Shown here: positions 19,601 through 26,109 of the stretch, in pieces | Layout of the letters: the number at the start of each line of letters is the position of its first letter | Numbering within the stretch: the first letter of the stretch is position 1 | Assembly: GCA_046233115.1 (NCBI GenBank) | Contig: JBJXHM010000002.1 | Span: 496,001-560,000 of the forward strand | Reading direction: 5' to 3' | DNA length: 64,000 bases | From: JACOMY01 sp046233115 | GTDB lineage: Bacteria > Pseudomonadota > Alphaproteobacteria > Kiloniellales > JACOMY01 | Notes under the pieces: model-generated | Database searches by the model: none | What the model was told of the DNA's origin: nothing | What the model saw: the letters and a program-made list of their open reading frames with translations, nothing else | Translations under genes and position numbers: made by a program

Positions 19601-19921
19601 GGTGCCGTGCGAGTCGTTCACCGGATCGCCGTAAGGGTCGCCGTCCTCCTCCTCGAAGTCGTAGTCGCCGGCGCTGTTGTAGTTCGGGGCGAGATCGGGG
19701 TGGGTGTAGTCGAAGCCGTCGTCGATCACCACGGCCGACACGCCGCTGCCGGTGACCAAGGGCCAGAGGTCGGCGACGTTAAGGTCCAGCTGTCCGGCTG
19801 CCGTGTTGTGAAGGTGCCACTGTTGCGAGAAGTAACTGTCGCTCGGCAGGTCGTCCAGCGCACTGACGGCGACGCCGTCGCTGCCGCTGTTTCCTGCCTG
19901 CAGGGGCTCTTGGTTCGCCAT
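16622..19921 (-). CDS. Secreted RTX subtilase: S8 protease, P-domain, calcium-binding repeats
   Basis: 1099 residues. The kexin/furin-like S8 domain (about 28-370) has the triad Asp in VVIDDGFDYTHPDL, His in NDSHGTATMGLVG and Ser in FNGTSAATPMVAG. A proprotein-convertase P-domain follows (about 375-505, LRVDLPHTRAQDLVITLTSP to LNDIALTLHG). The rest holds four blocks of RTX nonapeptides (for example GGAGDDLIYGG, GGSGDDTFVV) and ends hydrophobically in LLTASDFLWL. There is no N-terminal signal peptide, and the catalytic domain starts almost at once, so there is no pro-region. The RTX blocks and uncleaved C-terminal signal point to type I secretion. No T1SS genes are nearby. Confidence 0.92.
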   Translation of the reverse strand: MANQEPLQAGNSGSDGVAVSALDDLPSDSYFSQQWHLHNTAAGQLDLNVADLWPLVTGSGVSAVVIDDGFDYTHPDLAPNYNSAGDYDFEEEDGDPYGDPVNDSHGTATMGLVGAARNGTGVVGVAYDAELTGFRVYSYIGDRFVSQLGRAINQAATDGADLVSMSLSSQYSGNFFDHALDPTVVAALKTALDTAVDDGRDGLGLNIVKSAGNGRHLDPQHNANLSTLNSDFRTISVAATDAEGKITFYSTPGANILVSAFGSLVPGSIVTSDRVGADGYNAGDVTTTFNGTSAATPMVAGVVALMLEANPDLGWRDVQEILASSARFVDGSNPTWAWNTAIDWNGGSRHHSVDLGFGLVDAHAAVRLAEHWTGQETSTNLVERTAGGLATPLAVPDNDPNGVTVTITQDATVGRIEFVTLRVDLPHTRAQDLVITLTSPGGTSTTLLDSNAGYADHPDSWTYTAAGFRGESGAGTWTVKVVDQAADRAGTLNDIALTLHGTPPQTDDRYLFTEEFSSLAGGSGHSTAIVDLDGGRDQVNAAALTGDSHLDLAAGSGSLDGVAVTISGIEDLIGGDGDDSLFGDSSDNTLVGGRGADSLAGRSGSDALFGGSGDDLLSISAQSEIGAGETYDGGSGSDTLILHQATSLPADAALVDIEVFYHYGSNSGDDLRGEGQEDLMLGRGGADTLRGLDGDDRLFGGTAADTLFAHGGQDRLYGDDGADSLFGGAGDDLIYGGSTGDQLAGVTGNDSLFGGQGNDKLNGGSGIDWAYGGSGSDVVTVDTAADLVFEGAGEGDHDVIRSEALSYSLQGGSGGYVEVANMISGAGPGNLTGNALRNTLGGNSATNSLSGLSGDDVLNGREGSDLMAGGSGDDTFVVDTQTDQVAELAGEGRDLVRAELDYTLPDGTATGFIEMLRLQGNHGALSGAGNGLDNVLIGNTEANSLQGLVGDDRIFGGAGDDVLAGGSGTDQLRAHSGADTLMMESGNAAFGGSGADWFLFDGSNLGSGGTGRPILRDLDGVSLGAGNGADKLVFASGLEVGSFAYVGAAAFSGGRSEARYDGSRRIEVDQDGDGTLDQAFLVDGVTDAGLLTASDFLWL

Positions 19922-20043
19922 GCTTCTCCCCTTGCCGGCCGCCGCTCCTCTCGGAGTCGGCGGCTCTTCCCGTAGGATAGGCGAGAAGGGATGGCCGGGA
20001 AAAGCTATCCCTTCGGTCGCTCGACACAGGGGGTGTCCACCAG

Positions 20044-21561
20044 CTAGAGCGCCCGCAGCACCGCGTCCGGAAGCGCCCCGCGCTGCAGCAGGGCGGTCGC
20101 CGCCTCGATGTCCTCGGAATGGCTGCGGTCGTCCTCCAGGCGTGGAACGACGGCGCGCACCGCATCGCGCAGGGCGACGGCGACCGGGGCAGGACGCTGC
20201 GGATCGCGCTGGTCGAAGGCCTCGGCGGCGACCATCAGCTCGCAGGCCAGCACCTGGCGCGACAGCGCCAGGATATGCCAGGCCTTGCGCACCGCCAGCG
20301 GCGTCATCGGCTCGTGATCCTCGACGTCGTAGCCGGAGGAATCGTCCAGGCTGGCGGGATTGGCCAGCAGGCGGATGTCCTTCACGATGTGGCGGGCGTT
20401 GTGGCCCAGCATGCCCATACCGCTCCTGACCGTCCCCTCGCTGAAAGCCGAGAGGCCCTCGGGCAGGTCGCTGAAAGCCTTGCGCATCAGCTTGGCGGTG
20501 CGCTGCGCGCCCATGTTGGAGACCGTGGTCAGCGCGATCGCCAGGAGGTCGAAGGCCTGCGCCATGCCGATGGTCTGGAAGTTGCCGGAGGAGTAAATCT
20601 CGCCCTCTTCGAAGAGGACGCAGGGGTTGTCGCCCGACCCGTTGATCTCCGCCAGCACGGTCGGTTCGGCGAAGTCGAGCGCGGCCCGGAGCCCGGCGAA
20701 GGCGTGGCTGGCGCAGCGCAGCGAGATCGGGTCCTGCAGGCGCCGGGCGGCATCGGGCTGCTTCAGCCCGCTCCCGGCCAGAAGCTGCATCAGGCGGGCG
20801 GCGGACTCGCTCTGTCCCGGGACCGGATGCACCGCGGCAATGCGCGGGTCGATCGGCGAGAGGTTGGCGCGAAAGGCCTCGAAGCTGAGCACCGCGATGG
20901 CCTCGCCCAGGTCGAGCTGGCGCTTGGCCTCGTCCAGCACCAGGGCGCCGAGCCCGGCCGAGATCGACGAGGCGCTGCAGAGTCCCAGCCCTTCCTTCTC
21001 CTTCAGGGCGATCGGCTCTAGGCCGGCCCGGCGCATGGCCTCGGCGCCCGGCAGCAGGCTGCCTGCGTAGAAGGCGCGGCCCTCGCCCATCACCGGCAGC
21101 GCCAGTTCGGCCGTCAGCGGCAGGTCGGAGGCGCCGTGCGCGCCGATCTCGTGCACCGCCGGATGGACGCCACGGTCCAGCATCGCGGCCAGGGTCTGGG
21201 CGACCAGCGGCCGCACGCCCGAATGGCCGCAGGTGATCGAGGCCAGACGGGCCAGCAGGAAGGCCCTGATCTGCTCCTCGCCGAACAGCGGGCCGGACCC
21301 GCAGGCCCGGGTGCGCAGCATCACGTGGCTCATCTCACTGCGTTCGGCGAGATCGACCGTGGTCATGGCGCGGCGGCCCAGACCGCGGGTCAGGCCATAG
21401 ACCGGCCGTTCCTCGGTCAGGAAGCGCTCGATCAGATCGCGGCCGGCCTGAATCCGTGCCAGGGCACTCGCATCGAGGTCGATCGTAGCCTCGCGTCGCG
21501 CGACGGCCGCCACCTCGGCGATCGTCAGGGCCTTGGCACCCAGCGGTAACCTCTGCATCAC
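20044..21561 (-). CDS. Divergent aromatic amino acid ammonia-lyase homologue, MIO motif altered
   Basis: The 505-residue HAL/PAL-superfamily protein is recognised by EKEGLGLCSAS (about 188-198), LAEINGSGDNPCV, SSGNFQTIGMAQAFD and DVEDHEPM. True lyases form the MIO electrophile from Ala-Ser-Gly; here the triad is Ala144-Ser145-Asp146 in GAHGASDLPLT. Other catalytic positions also differ from histidase: the RSHA histidine is Arg (RTRACGSG), the conserved Asn after KEGLALL is missing and the Tyr of the YSLRC motif is Ile279. Tyr55 and the Glu of VEDH remain. The fold is clear, but the reaction may differ or be lost. Confidence refers to family, not activity. Confidence 0.75.
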   Translation of the reverse strand: MMQRLPLGAKALTIAEVAAVARREATIDLDASALARIQAGRDLIERFLTEERPVYGLTRGLGRRAMTTVDLAERSEMSHVMLRTRACGSGPLFGEEQIRAFLLARLASITCGHSGVRPLVAQTLAAMLDRGVHPAVHEIGAHGASDLPLTAELALPVMGEGRAFYAGSLLPGAEAMRRAGLEPIALKEKEGLGLCSASSISAGLGALVLDEAKRQLDLGEAIAVLSFEAFRANLSPIDPRIAAVHPVPGQSESAARLMQLLAGSGLKQPDAARRLQDPISLRCASHAFAGLRAALDFAEPTVLAEINGSGDNPCVLFEEGEIYSSGNFQTIGMAQAFDLLAIALTTVSNMGAQRTAKLMRKAFSDLPEGLSAFSEGTVRSGMGMLGHNARHIVKDIRLLANPASLDDSSGYDVEDHEPMTPLAVRKAWHILALSRQVLACELMVAAEAFDQRDPQRPAPVAVALRDAVRAVVPRLEDDRSHSEDIEAATALLQRGALPDAVLRAL

Positions 21562-21655
21562 TTGCTTTCCTTTCTCTTGCCTTGCAACAAGAGGGACCTT
21601 GAGAGAAGGCGCAGGCGGCGTCTAGATTGCGCCGCGTCCGAAAGGGTTTTCCAGA

Positions 21656-23059
21656 ATGCACTATCAATCGACGCGCGGATCGGCTCCTATCCTGGACTTT
21701 GAAGAGGTGCTGCTGACCGGGCTCGCCCGCGACGGCGGGCTCTACCTGCCGGTGGAGTGGCCCGGCCTCTCCAGCACCGCCTGGCGGGGGCTGGTCGGCG
21801 CCGACTATCGCACGCTCGCGGCACGCATGCTGACGCCCTTCACCGCCGGAAGCCCCGTCACCGCCGAGTTGCCGCTGCTGCTGCAGCGTGCCTATGCCGG
21901 CTTCGCCCACCAGGCGGTGGCGCCGCTGGTGCAGTTGGCCCCGAACCTCTGGCTGCTGGAGCTCTTTCACGGGCCCACCCTGGCCTTCAAGGACGTGGCC
22001 ATGCAGCTTCTGGGCCAGCTCTTCCAGCAGGTGCTGTCGCGCCGCGGGGAACGGGTGACGATCCTCGGGGCGACCTCCGGCGACACCGGCTCGGCGGCGA
22101 TCGAGGCCTTGAAGGGGCTGGAGGCGGTCGAGGTCTTCATCCTGCATCCCAAGGGCCGGACCAGCGAGGTCCAGCGCCGCCAGATGACCACGGTGCTGGC
22201 CAACAACGTGCACAACGTCGCGATCGAGGGCACCTTCGACGACTGCCAGGACCTGGTGAAGGCACTGTTCAACGACCACGCCTTCCGCGATCGCCACCAC
22301 CTCTCGGCGGTCAACTCGATCAACTGGGCGCGCATCCTGGCGCAGAGCGTCTACTACGCCTATGCCGCCTTGGCGCTGGGCGCGCCGGAGCGAAGGCTTG
22401 ACTTCGTCGTCCCGAGCGGCAATTTCGGCAACATCTTCGCCGGCTATGTCGCTCGCAAGATGGGGCTTCCGCTGGGGCAGCTGGTGATCGCGGCCAACAG
22501 CAACGATATCCTGCCCCGCGTGCTGGAAAGCGGCCGGATGAGCGTGGCCGGCGTGGTGCCGAGCTTGTCCCCCTCGATGGACATCCAGGTCTCCTCGAAC
22601 TTCGAGCGCCTGCTGTTCGAGGCGATGGGACGGGACGGTGCTGCCGTCGCCGCGCTGATGGAGCGCTTCCGGTCCGAGGGCAAGGTCGCCCTGGACGCAG
22701 ACGCGCTCGCCACCATCCGCCGGGACTTTGCCGGCGACCGACTGGACGACGCCGGCACCCTGGAGGAGATCCGACGCACATATGAGGAGACAGGTCTGAT
22801 CATCGATCCGCACACCGCCGTCGGCGTCACCGCCGCCCGCCGGCGCCTGGCCCAGGGGGCCGGCCCCACCGTGGTGCTCTCCACCGCCCATCCGGCGAAG
22901 TTCCCAGATGCCGTCGCCGAGGCGACCGGCGTGCGGCCCGACCTGCCGCCCAGACTGGCCGACCTCTACGAGCGCGAGGAGCGCTACAGCACACTCGCCA
23001 ACGATGCCGCGGTGCTGAAGGCCTATGTCGGCGACCGCTTGCCAGGTCGTCCTGCATGA
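21656..23059 (+). CDS. thrC: Threonine synthase
   Basis: This 467-residue fold-type II PLP enzyme converts O-phosphohomoserine to threonine. The N-terminus (MHYQSTRGSAPILDFEEVLL) is the typical start, the PLP lysine is in HGPTLAFKDVAMQLLGQ (near residue 110) and the phosphate-binding loop is ILGATSGDTGSAAIEA. The segment VPSGNFGNIFAGYVARKMGL is highly characteristic. The length matches the long class 2 ThrC of proteobacteria. Its last four bases contain the ATG of the M16 peptidase gene, a pairing common in alphaproteobacteria. Confidence 0.96.
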   Translation: MHYQSTRGSAPILDFEEVLLTGLARDGGLYLPVEWPGLSSTAWRGLVGADYRTLAARMLTPFTAGSPVTAELPLLLQRAYAGFAHQAVAPLVQLAPNLWLLELFHGPTLAFKDVAMQLLGQLFQQVLSRRGERVTILGATSGDTGSAAIEALKGLEAVEVFILHPKGRTSEVQRRQMTTVLANNVHNVAIEGTFDDCQDLVKALFNDHAFRDRHHLSAVNSINWARILAQSVYYAYAALALGAPERRLDFVVPSGNFGNIFAGYVARKMGLPLGQLVIAANSNDILPRVLESGRMSVAGVVPSLSPSMDIQVSSNFERLLFEAMGRDGAAVAALMERFRSEGKVALDADALATIRRDFAGDRLDDAGTLEEIRRTYEETGLIIDPHTAVGVTAARRRLAQGAGPTVVLSTAHPAKFPDAVAEATGVRPDLPPRLADLYEREERYSTLANDAAVLKAYVGDRLPGRPA

Positions 23060-24333
23060 AGGTGGGGGTAACGGACGCGGGGCTGCAGCTCTCCCGCCTG
23101 GACAACGGCCTCACCGTGGCGAGCGATCCCATGGCCGGCGTCGGCAGCGCCTCGGTCGGGATCTGGCTGGATGTCGGCGCCCGCCACGAGAGCGAGGCCG
23201 AGAACGGCATCGCCCACCTGATCGAGCACATGGCCTTCAAGGGCACCACCGGCCGCAGCGCGCGCAAGATCGCCGAGGAGATCGAGGCGGTGGGCGGTCA
23301 GCTCAATGCCTATACCTCGCGCGAGTCGACCGCCTTCTACGCCCGGGTTCTGGGCCAGGACCTGCCGCTCGCGGTCGACATCCTCTCCGACATCCTGCAG
23401 CACTCGCTATTCGAGCCGGAGGAGCTGGTCCGCGAGAAGGCGGTCGTGCTGCAGGAAATCGGTCTGGCCGAGGACACGCCTGACGACATCGTCTTCGACC
23501 ACCTGCAGGAGACCGCCTTTCCCGAACAGTCGCTGGGGCGGCCGATCCTGGGGCGTGACAGCACCGTGTCCGGCTTCGGGCAGCTCGACCTGCAGCAGTT
23601 CGTCGGTCGCCACTACGGCGCCGAGCGTATGGTGTTGGCCGCTTCCGGCGCAGTCGATCACGAGGCGCTGGTGCGCCTGGCCGAGGACAAGCTGGGCGGA
23701 CTCGCCACAGGCTCGGCCGCGGCCGGCGAGACCGCGAGCTATCGCGGCGGCGAGATCAGGACCGACCGGGACCTGGAACAGGTGCACCTGGTGCTGGCGC
23801 TACCCGGTGTGTCGCTCCGCGATCCGGCCTATCCCGCCGCCGGGCTCTTGAGCGCGGTGCTGGGCGGCGGCATGTCCTCCCGCCTGTTCCAGGAGATCCG
23901 CGAGAAGCGAGGCCTGGTCTATTCGGTCTATGCCTTCTTCTCGCACTTCGAGGACAGCGGGCTGCTCACGCTCTACGCCGGCACCGGCGAGGACGAGGCG
24001 GCCGAGACGCTGGAGCTGATGGCGGAGGAGCTGAAGGGCTTGGCCGCGCGGGTGGAGCAGGAGGAGCTGGACCGAGCCAAGGCACAGGCCCGCGCGGCAA
24101 TCCTGATGAGCCGCGAGAGCAGTTTCGCCCGGGCCGAGGCGCTCGCAAGTCACTACCTCGTGCATCGCGAGGCCTTGGACATCGAGGACTTGCTGGCTAA
24201 GCTGGAGGCGGTGGAAACGAAGGATATCGAGCAGCTTATGGCGCGCCTGTTGGAGCAGACACCAACCTTGGCCGTGATGGGGCCGGGCAAGAAGCTGCCC
24301 GACTTCTCGCAGCTCGTGGCGCGGCTGGGCTAG
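23056..24333 (+). CDS. M16-family zinc metallopeptidase (mitochondrial processing peptidase-like)
   Basis: The 425-residue protein has the inverted zinc motif HLIEHM (residues 54-59) followed by FKGTTGRSARKIAEEIEAVG and a downstream Glu in EKAVVLQEIGLAEDTPDD. The C-terminal half holds LGGGMSSRLFQEIREKRGL, the standard second-domain motif of active beta-MPP-like members. These cytoplasmic or peripheral peptidases degrade short peptides, and this clade is the closest bacterial relative of the mitochondrial processing peptidase. Translation is probably coupled to thrC through the ATGA-type overlap. The next gene, a RimJ-type acetyltransferase, starts 10 bp downstream. Confidence 0.92.
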   Translation: MKVGVTDAGLQLSRLDNGLTVASDPMAGVGSASVGIWLDVGARHESEAENGIAHLIEHMAFKGTTGRSARKIAEEIEAVGGQLNAYTSRESTAFYARVLGQDLPLAVDILSDILQHSLFEPEELVREKAVVLQEIGLAEDTPDDIVFDHLQETAFPEQSLGRPILGRDSTVSGFGQLDLQQFVGRHYGAERMVLAASGAVDHEALVRLAEDKLGGLATGSAAAGETASYRGGEIRTDRDLEQVHLVLALPGVSLRDPAYPAAGLLSAVLGGGMSSRLFQEIREKRGLVYSVYAFFSHFEDSGLLTLYAGTGEDEAAETLELMAEELKGLAARVEQEELDRAKAQARAAILMSRESSFARAEALASHYLVHREALDIEDLLAKLEAVETKDIEQLMARLLEQTPTLAVMGPGKKLPDFSQLVARLG

Positions 24334-24343
24334 GGGGACGGCG

Positions 24344-24994
24344 ATGCGCATGCCTCCCTTCCGTGCCGGGTTCATGCGTCATCTGAAGCTGGAGGGCGCG
24401 CGCGTCTACCTCCGACCCATGCGCGGCAAGGACTGGCGCCAGTGGTCGCGCTTGCGCGACCGCAGCCGCAGCTTCCTCACCCCCTGGGAGCCGCTATGGG
24501 CCAGTGACTCGCTCACCCGCGGCGCCTACCGCCATCGCCTGAAGCTGGCCAACCACGACGGGCGCAGCGGCCTGGGCTACACGCTCCACATCTTCCGCCA
24601 GGAGGACGACGTGTTGCTGGGGGCCATCACTATTGCCCAGATCAGGCGCGGCGTCGCCCAGATGGCGACCCTGGGCTACTGGATGGGCGAGCCCTATGCC
24701 GGCCAGGGTTATATGACCGAGGCGCTGGAACTGGTGGTGCACTTCGCCTTCCGCGACCTGGGCCTGCACCGCATCGAGGCCGCCTGCCTACCGACCAACG
24801 AGCCGAGCCAGCGGCTGCTGCGCCGCGTCGGCTTCCGCGAGGAGGGGTTGGCACGCGCCTATCTGCGCATCAATGGCGAGTGGTGCGACCACCTCCTCTT
24901 CGCCCGCCTCTCCGACGACGTGCCGCTGCGCATCGCCTCTTCCAGCGAGGAGCACTGGGGGGGCCAGGCGCTGTCGGCCGCCAAGGAGCGGTAG
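24344..24994 (+). CDS. RimJ/RimL-type GNAT acetyltransferase
   Basis: 216 residues. It begins with LEGARVYLRPMRGKDWRQWSR around residue 18, the usual N-terminal strand of RimJ/RimL enzymes that acetylate ribosomal-protein or other alpha-amino groups. The core contains LGYWMGEPYAGQGYMTEAL with the acetyl-CoA loop, then LGLHRIEAACLPTNEPSQRL and a RRVGFREEGLARAYLRING segment. It is the third gene of the thrC-M16-rimJ operon. The target protein is not known. A second in-frame ATG (MRHLKLEG) near residue 11 is an alternative start. Confidence 0.87.
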   Translation: MRMPPFRAGFMRHLKLEGARVYLRPMRGKDWRQWSRLRDRSRSFLTPWEPLWASDSLTRGAYRHRLKLANHDGRSGLGYTLHIFRQEDDVLLGAITIAQIRRGVAQMATLGYWMGEPYAGQGYMTEALELVVHFAFRDLGLHRIEAACLPTNEPSQRLLRRVGFREEGLARAYLRINGEWCDHLLFARLSDDVPLRIASSSEEHWGGQALSAAKER

Positions 24995-25027
24995 GGCACG
25001 GGCCGGAGCCTTGTAGAGCCATCAGGC

Positions 25028-25915
25028 TCAGCTCAGACCCTTCACCTTGCGTTCGCGATAGCCGAGGTAGAGGCCGCTGGCCGCGATGATGGCGGCGCCC
25101 AGCCAGACCCAGGCATCGGGGATATGGTGGAAGACGAGGTAGCCCAGCAGGGCCACCGCGATGATCTGGGCATAGGTGAAGGGGGCCAGGGTCGAGGCCG
25201 GCGCCAGGCCGTGCGCCACGATCAGGAAGTAGTGGCCGACCGACCCGAAGACGCCCAGCAGGCAGAACAGCAGGATGTCCCAGCCCAGCGGCGTTACCCA
25301 GTGCAGGAAGGCGAAGGGCATGGCCGCCAGGGTGCCCACCAGCGAGACGAAGACCAGCGAAGTGTAGGAGTTGTCGCGCGCCGCCACCTGGCGGGTCGCG
25401 AGGTTGTAGCAGGCGGCGCAGAGCGTGGCGATGAAGGAGAAGATGGCTGCCCAGTGGAAACCGGCGAAGCCGGGCCGTACCACGATCATGGCACCGACGA
25501 AGCCCACCGTGATCGCGGTCCAGCGCCGCCAGCCCACCTTCTCGCCCAGCAGCGGCACCGAGAGCGCGCAGATCAGCAGCGGCGCGGTGTAGAGGATCGC
25601 CGCGTTGGTCGCCAGCGGCAGGTAGCTCAGCGCCGTGAAGTTGGCCCCTGTCGAGGCCACCAGCAGCAGCCCGCGGATGAACTGCAGGCCCGGGCGCCGG
25701 CTGCGGAAGACGGAGAGGCCGAGGCGCGGCAGCGCCATGCCCAGGGCGAAGACCAGGCCGCCGAAGTTGCGTGCCCAGACTACCTGCCCCACCGGGTAGT
25801 CGACCACCAGCACCTTGGCGGTGGTGTCCAGCAGGGAAAAGCAGAAGACGCCGCAGATCAGCAGCAGGCAGCCCCGCATGCGGCTCGAAGGATCGTTGGT
25901 CTGGGCGAGGCTCAT
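25028..25915 (-). CDS. EamA/DMT-family membrane transporter
   Basis: The 295-residue inner-membrane protein has ten predicted helices in two EamA repeats. Landmarks are LLICGVFCFSLLDTTAKVLV, LSYLPLATNAAILYTAPLLI with the conserved proline-containing helix end, and the closing helix AWVWLGAAIIAASGLYLGYR, after which a positively charged tail follows. It resembles the RarD/S-adenosylmethionine-uptake branch, but substrate is not assignable. It is transcribed convergently to rimJ, with 33 bp between them, and no terminator hairpin was obvious there. Confidence 0.85.
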   Translation of the reverse strand: MSLAQTNDPSSRMRGCLLLICGVFCFSLLDTTAKVLVVDYPVGQVVWARNFGGLVFALGMALPRLGLSVFRSRRPGLQFIRGLLLVASTGANFTALSYLPLATNAAILYTAPLLICALSVPLLGEKVGWRRWTAITVGFVGAMIVVRPGFAGFHWAAIFSFIATLCAACYNLATRQVAARDNSYTSLVFVSLVGTLAAMPFAFLHWVTPLGWDILLFCLLGVFGSVGHYFLIVAHGLAPASTLAPFTYAQIIAVALLGYLVFHHIPDAWVWLGAAIIAASGLYLGYRERKVKGLS

Positions 25916-25991
25916 GACGGCACCATAGTCCCTGTGCCTCGCCGCCTGTCATGCAAGCGCTGACGGGTCAGCCTGCGTCGCCGTCAGGCTT

Positions 25992-26109
25992 CCAGAGCGG
26001 ATCGCGATCAGGTGGATTCACCTGGTCGCGTGAATCCGCTCTGTCATTCAAAGATGTAGAGCAGGATTCAGACGACAAACCGTTCCGATTTGACGTCATC
26101 CTGCTCCAG
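25992..26109 (+). repeat. 110-bp two-hairpin mobile repeat, copy C (with target duplications)
   Basis: A full-length copy bracketed by CCAG at 25992-25995 and CCAG at 26106-26109, again 114 bp apart. Because both flanks read CCAG in the same direction rather than as complements, they are a target duplication and not part of the terminal inverted repeat. In the first stem an A-to-G change (AGAGCGGAT) is matched by a T-to-C change on the other arm (ATCCGCTCT), keeping the pairing. The copy overlaps the 3' end of the aminopeptidase P gene and supplies its stop codon. Confidence 0.9.

Noticed and set aside
16622..19921. Direct DNA repeats within the RTX protease gene
   Set aside because: They reflect the Gly-Asp nonapeptide repeats of the protein and are not an independent mobile or regulatory repeat.
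20044..21561. Histidine ammonia-lyase (hutH) by name
   Set aside because: Several catalytic residues differ and no hutU/hutI neighbours exist, so only the superfamily is claimed.
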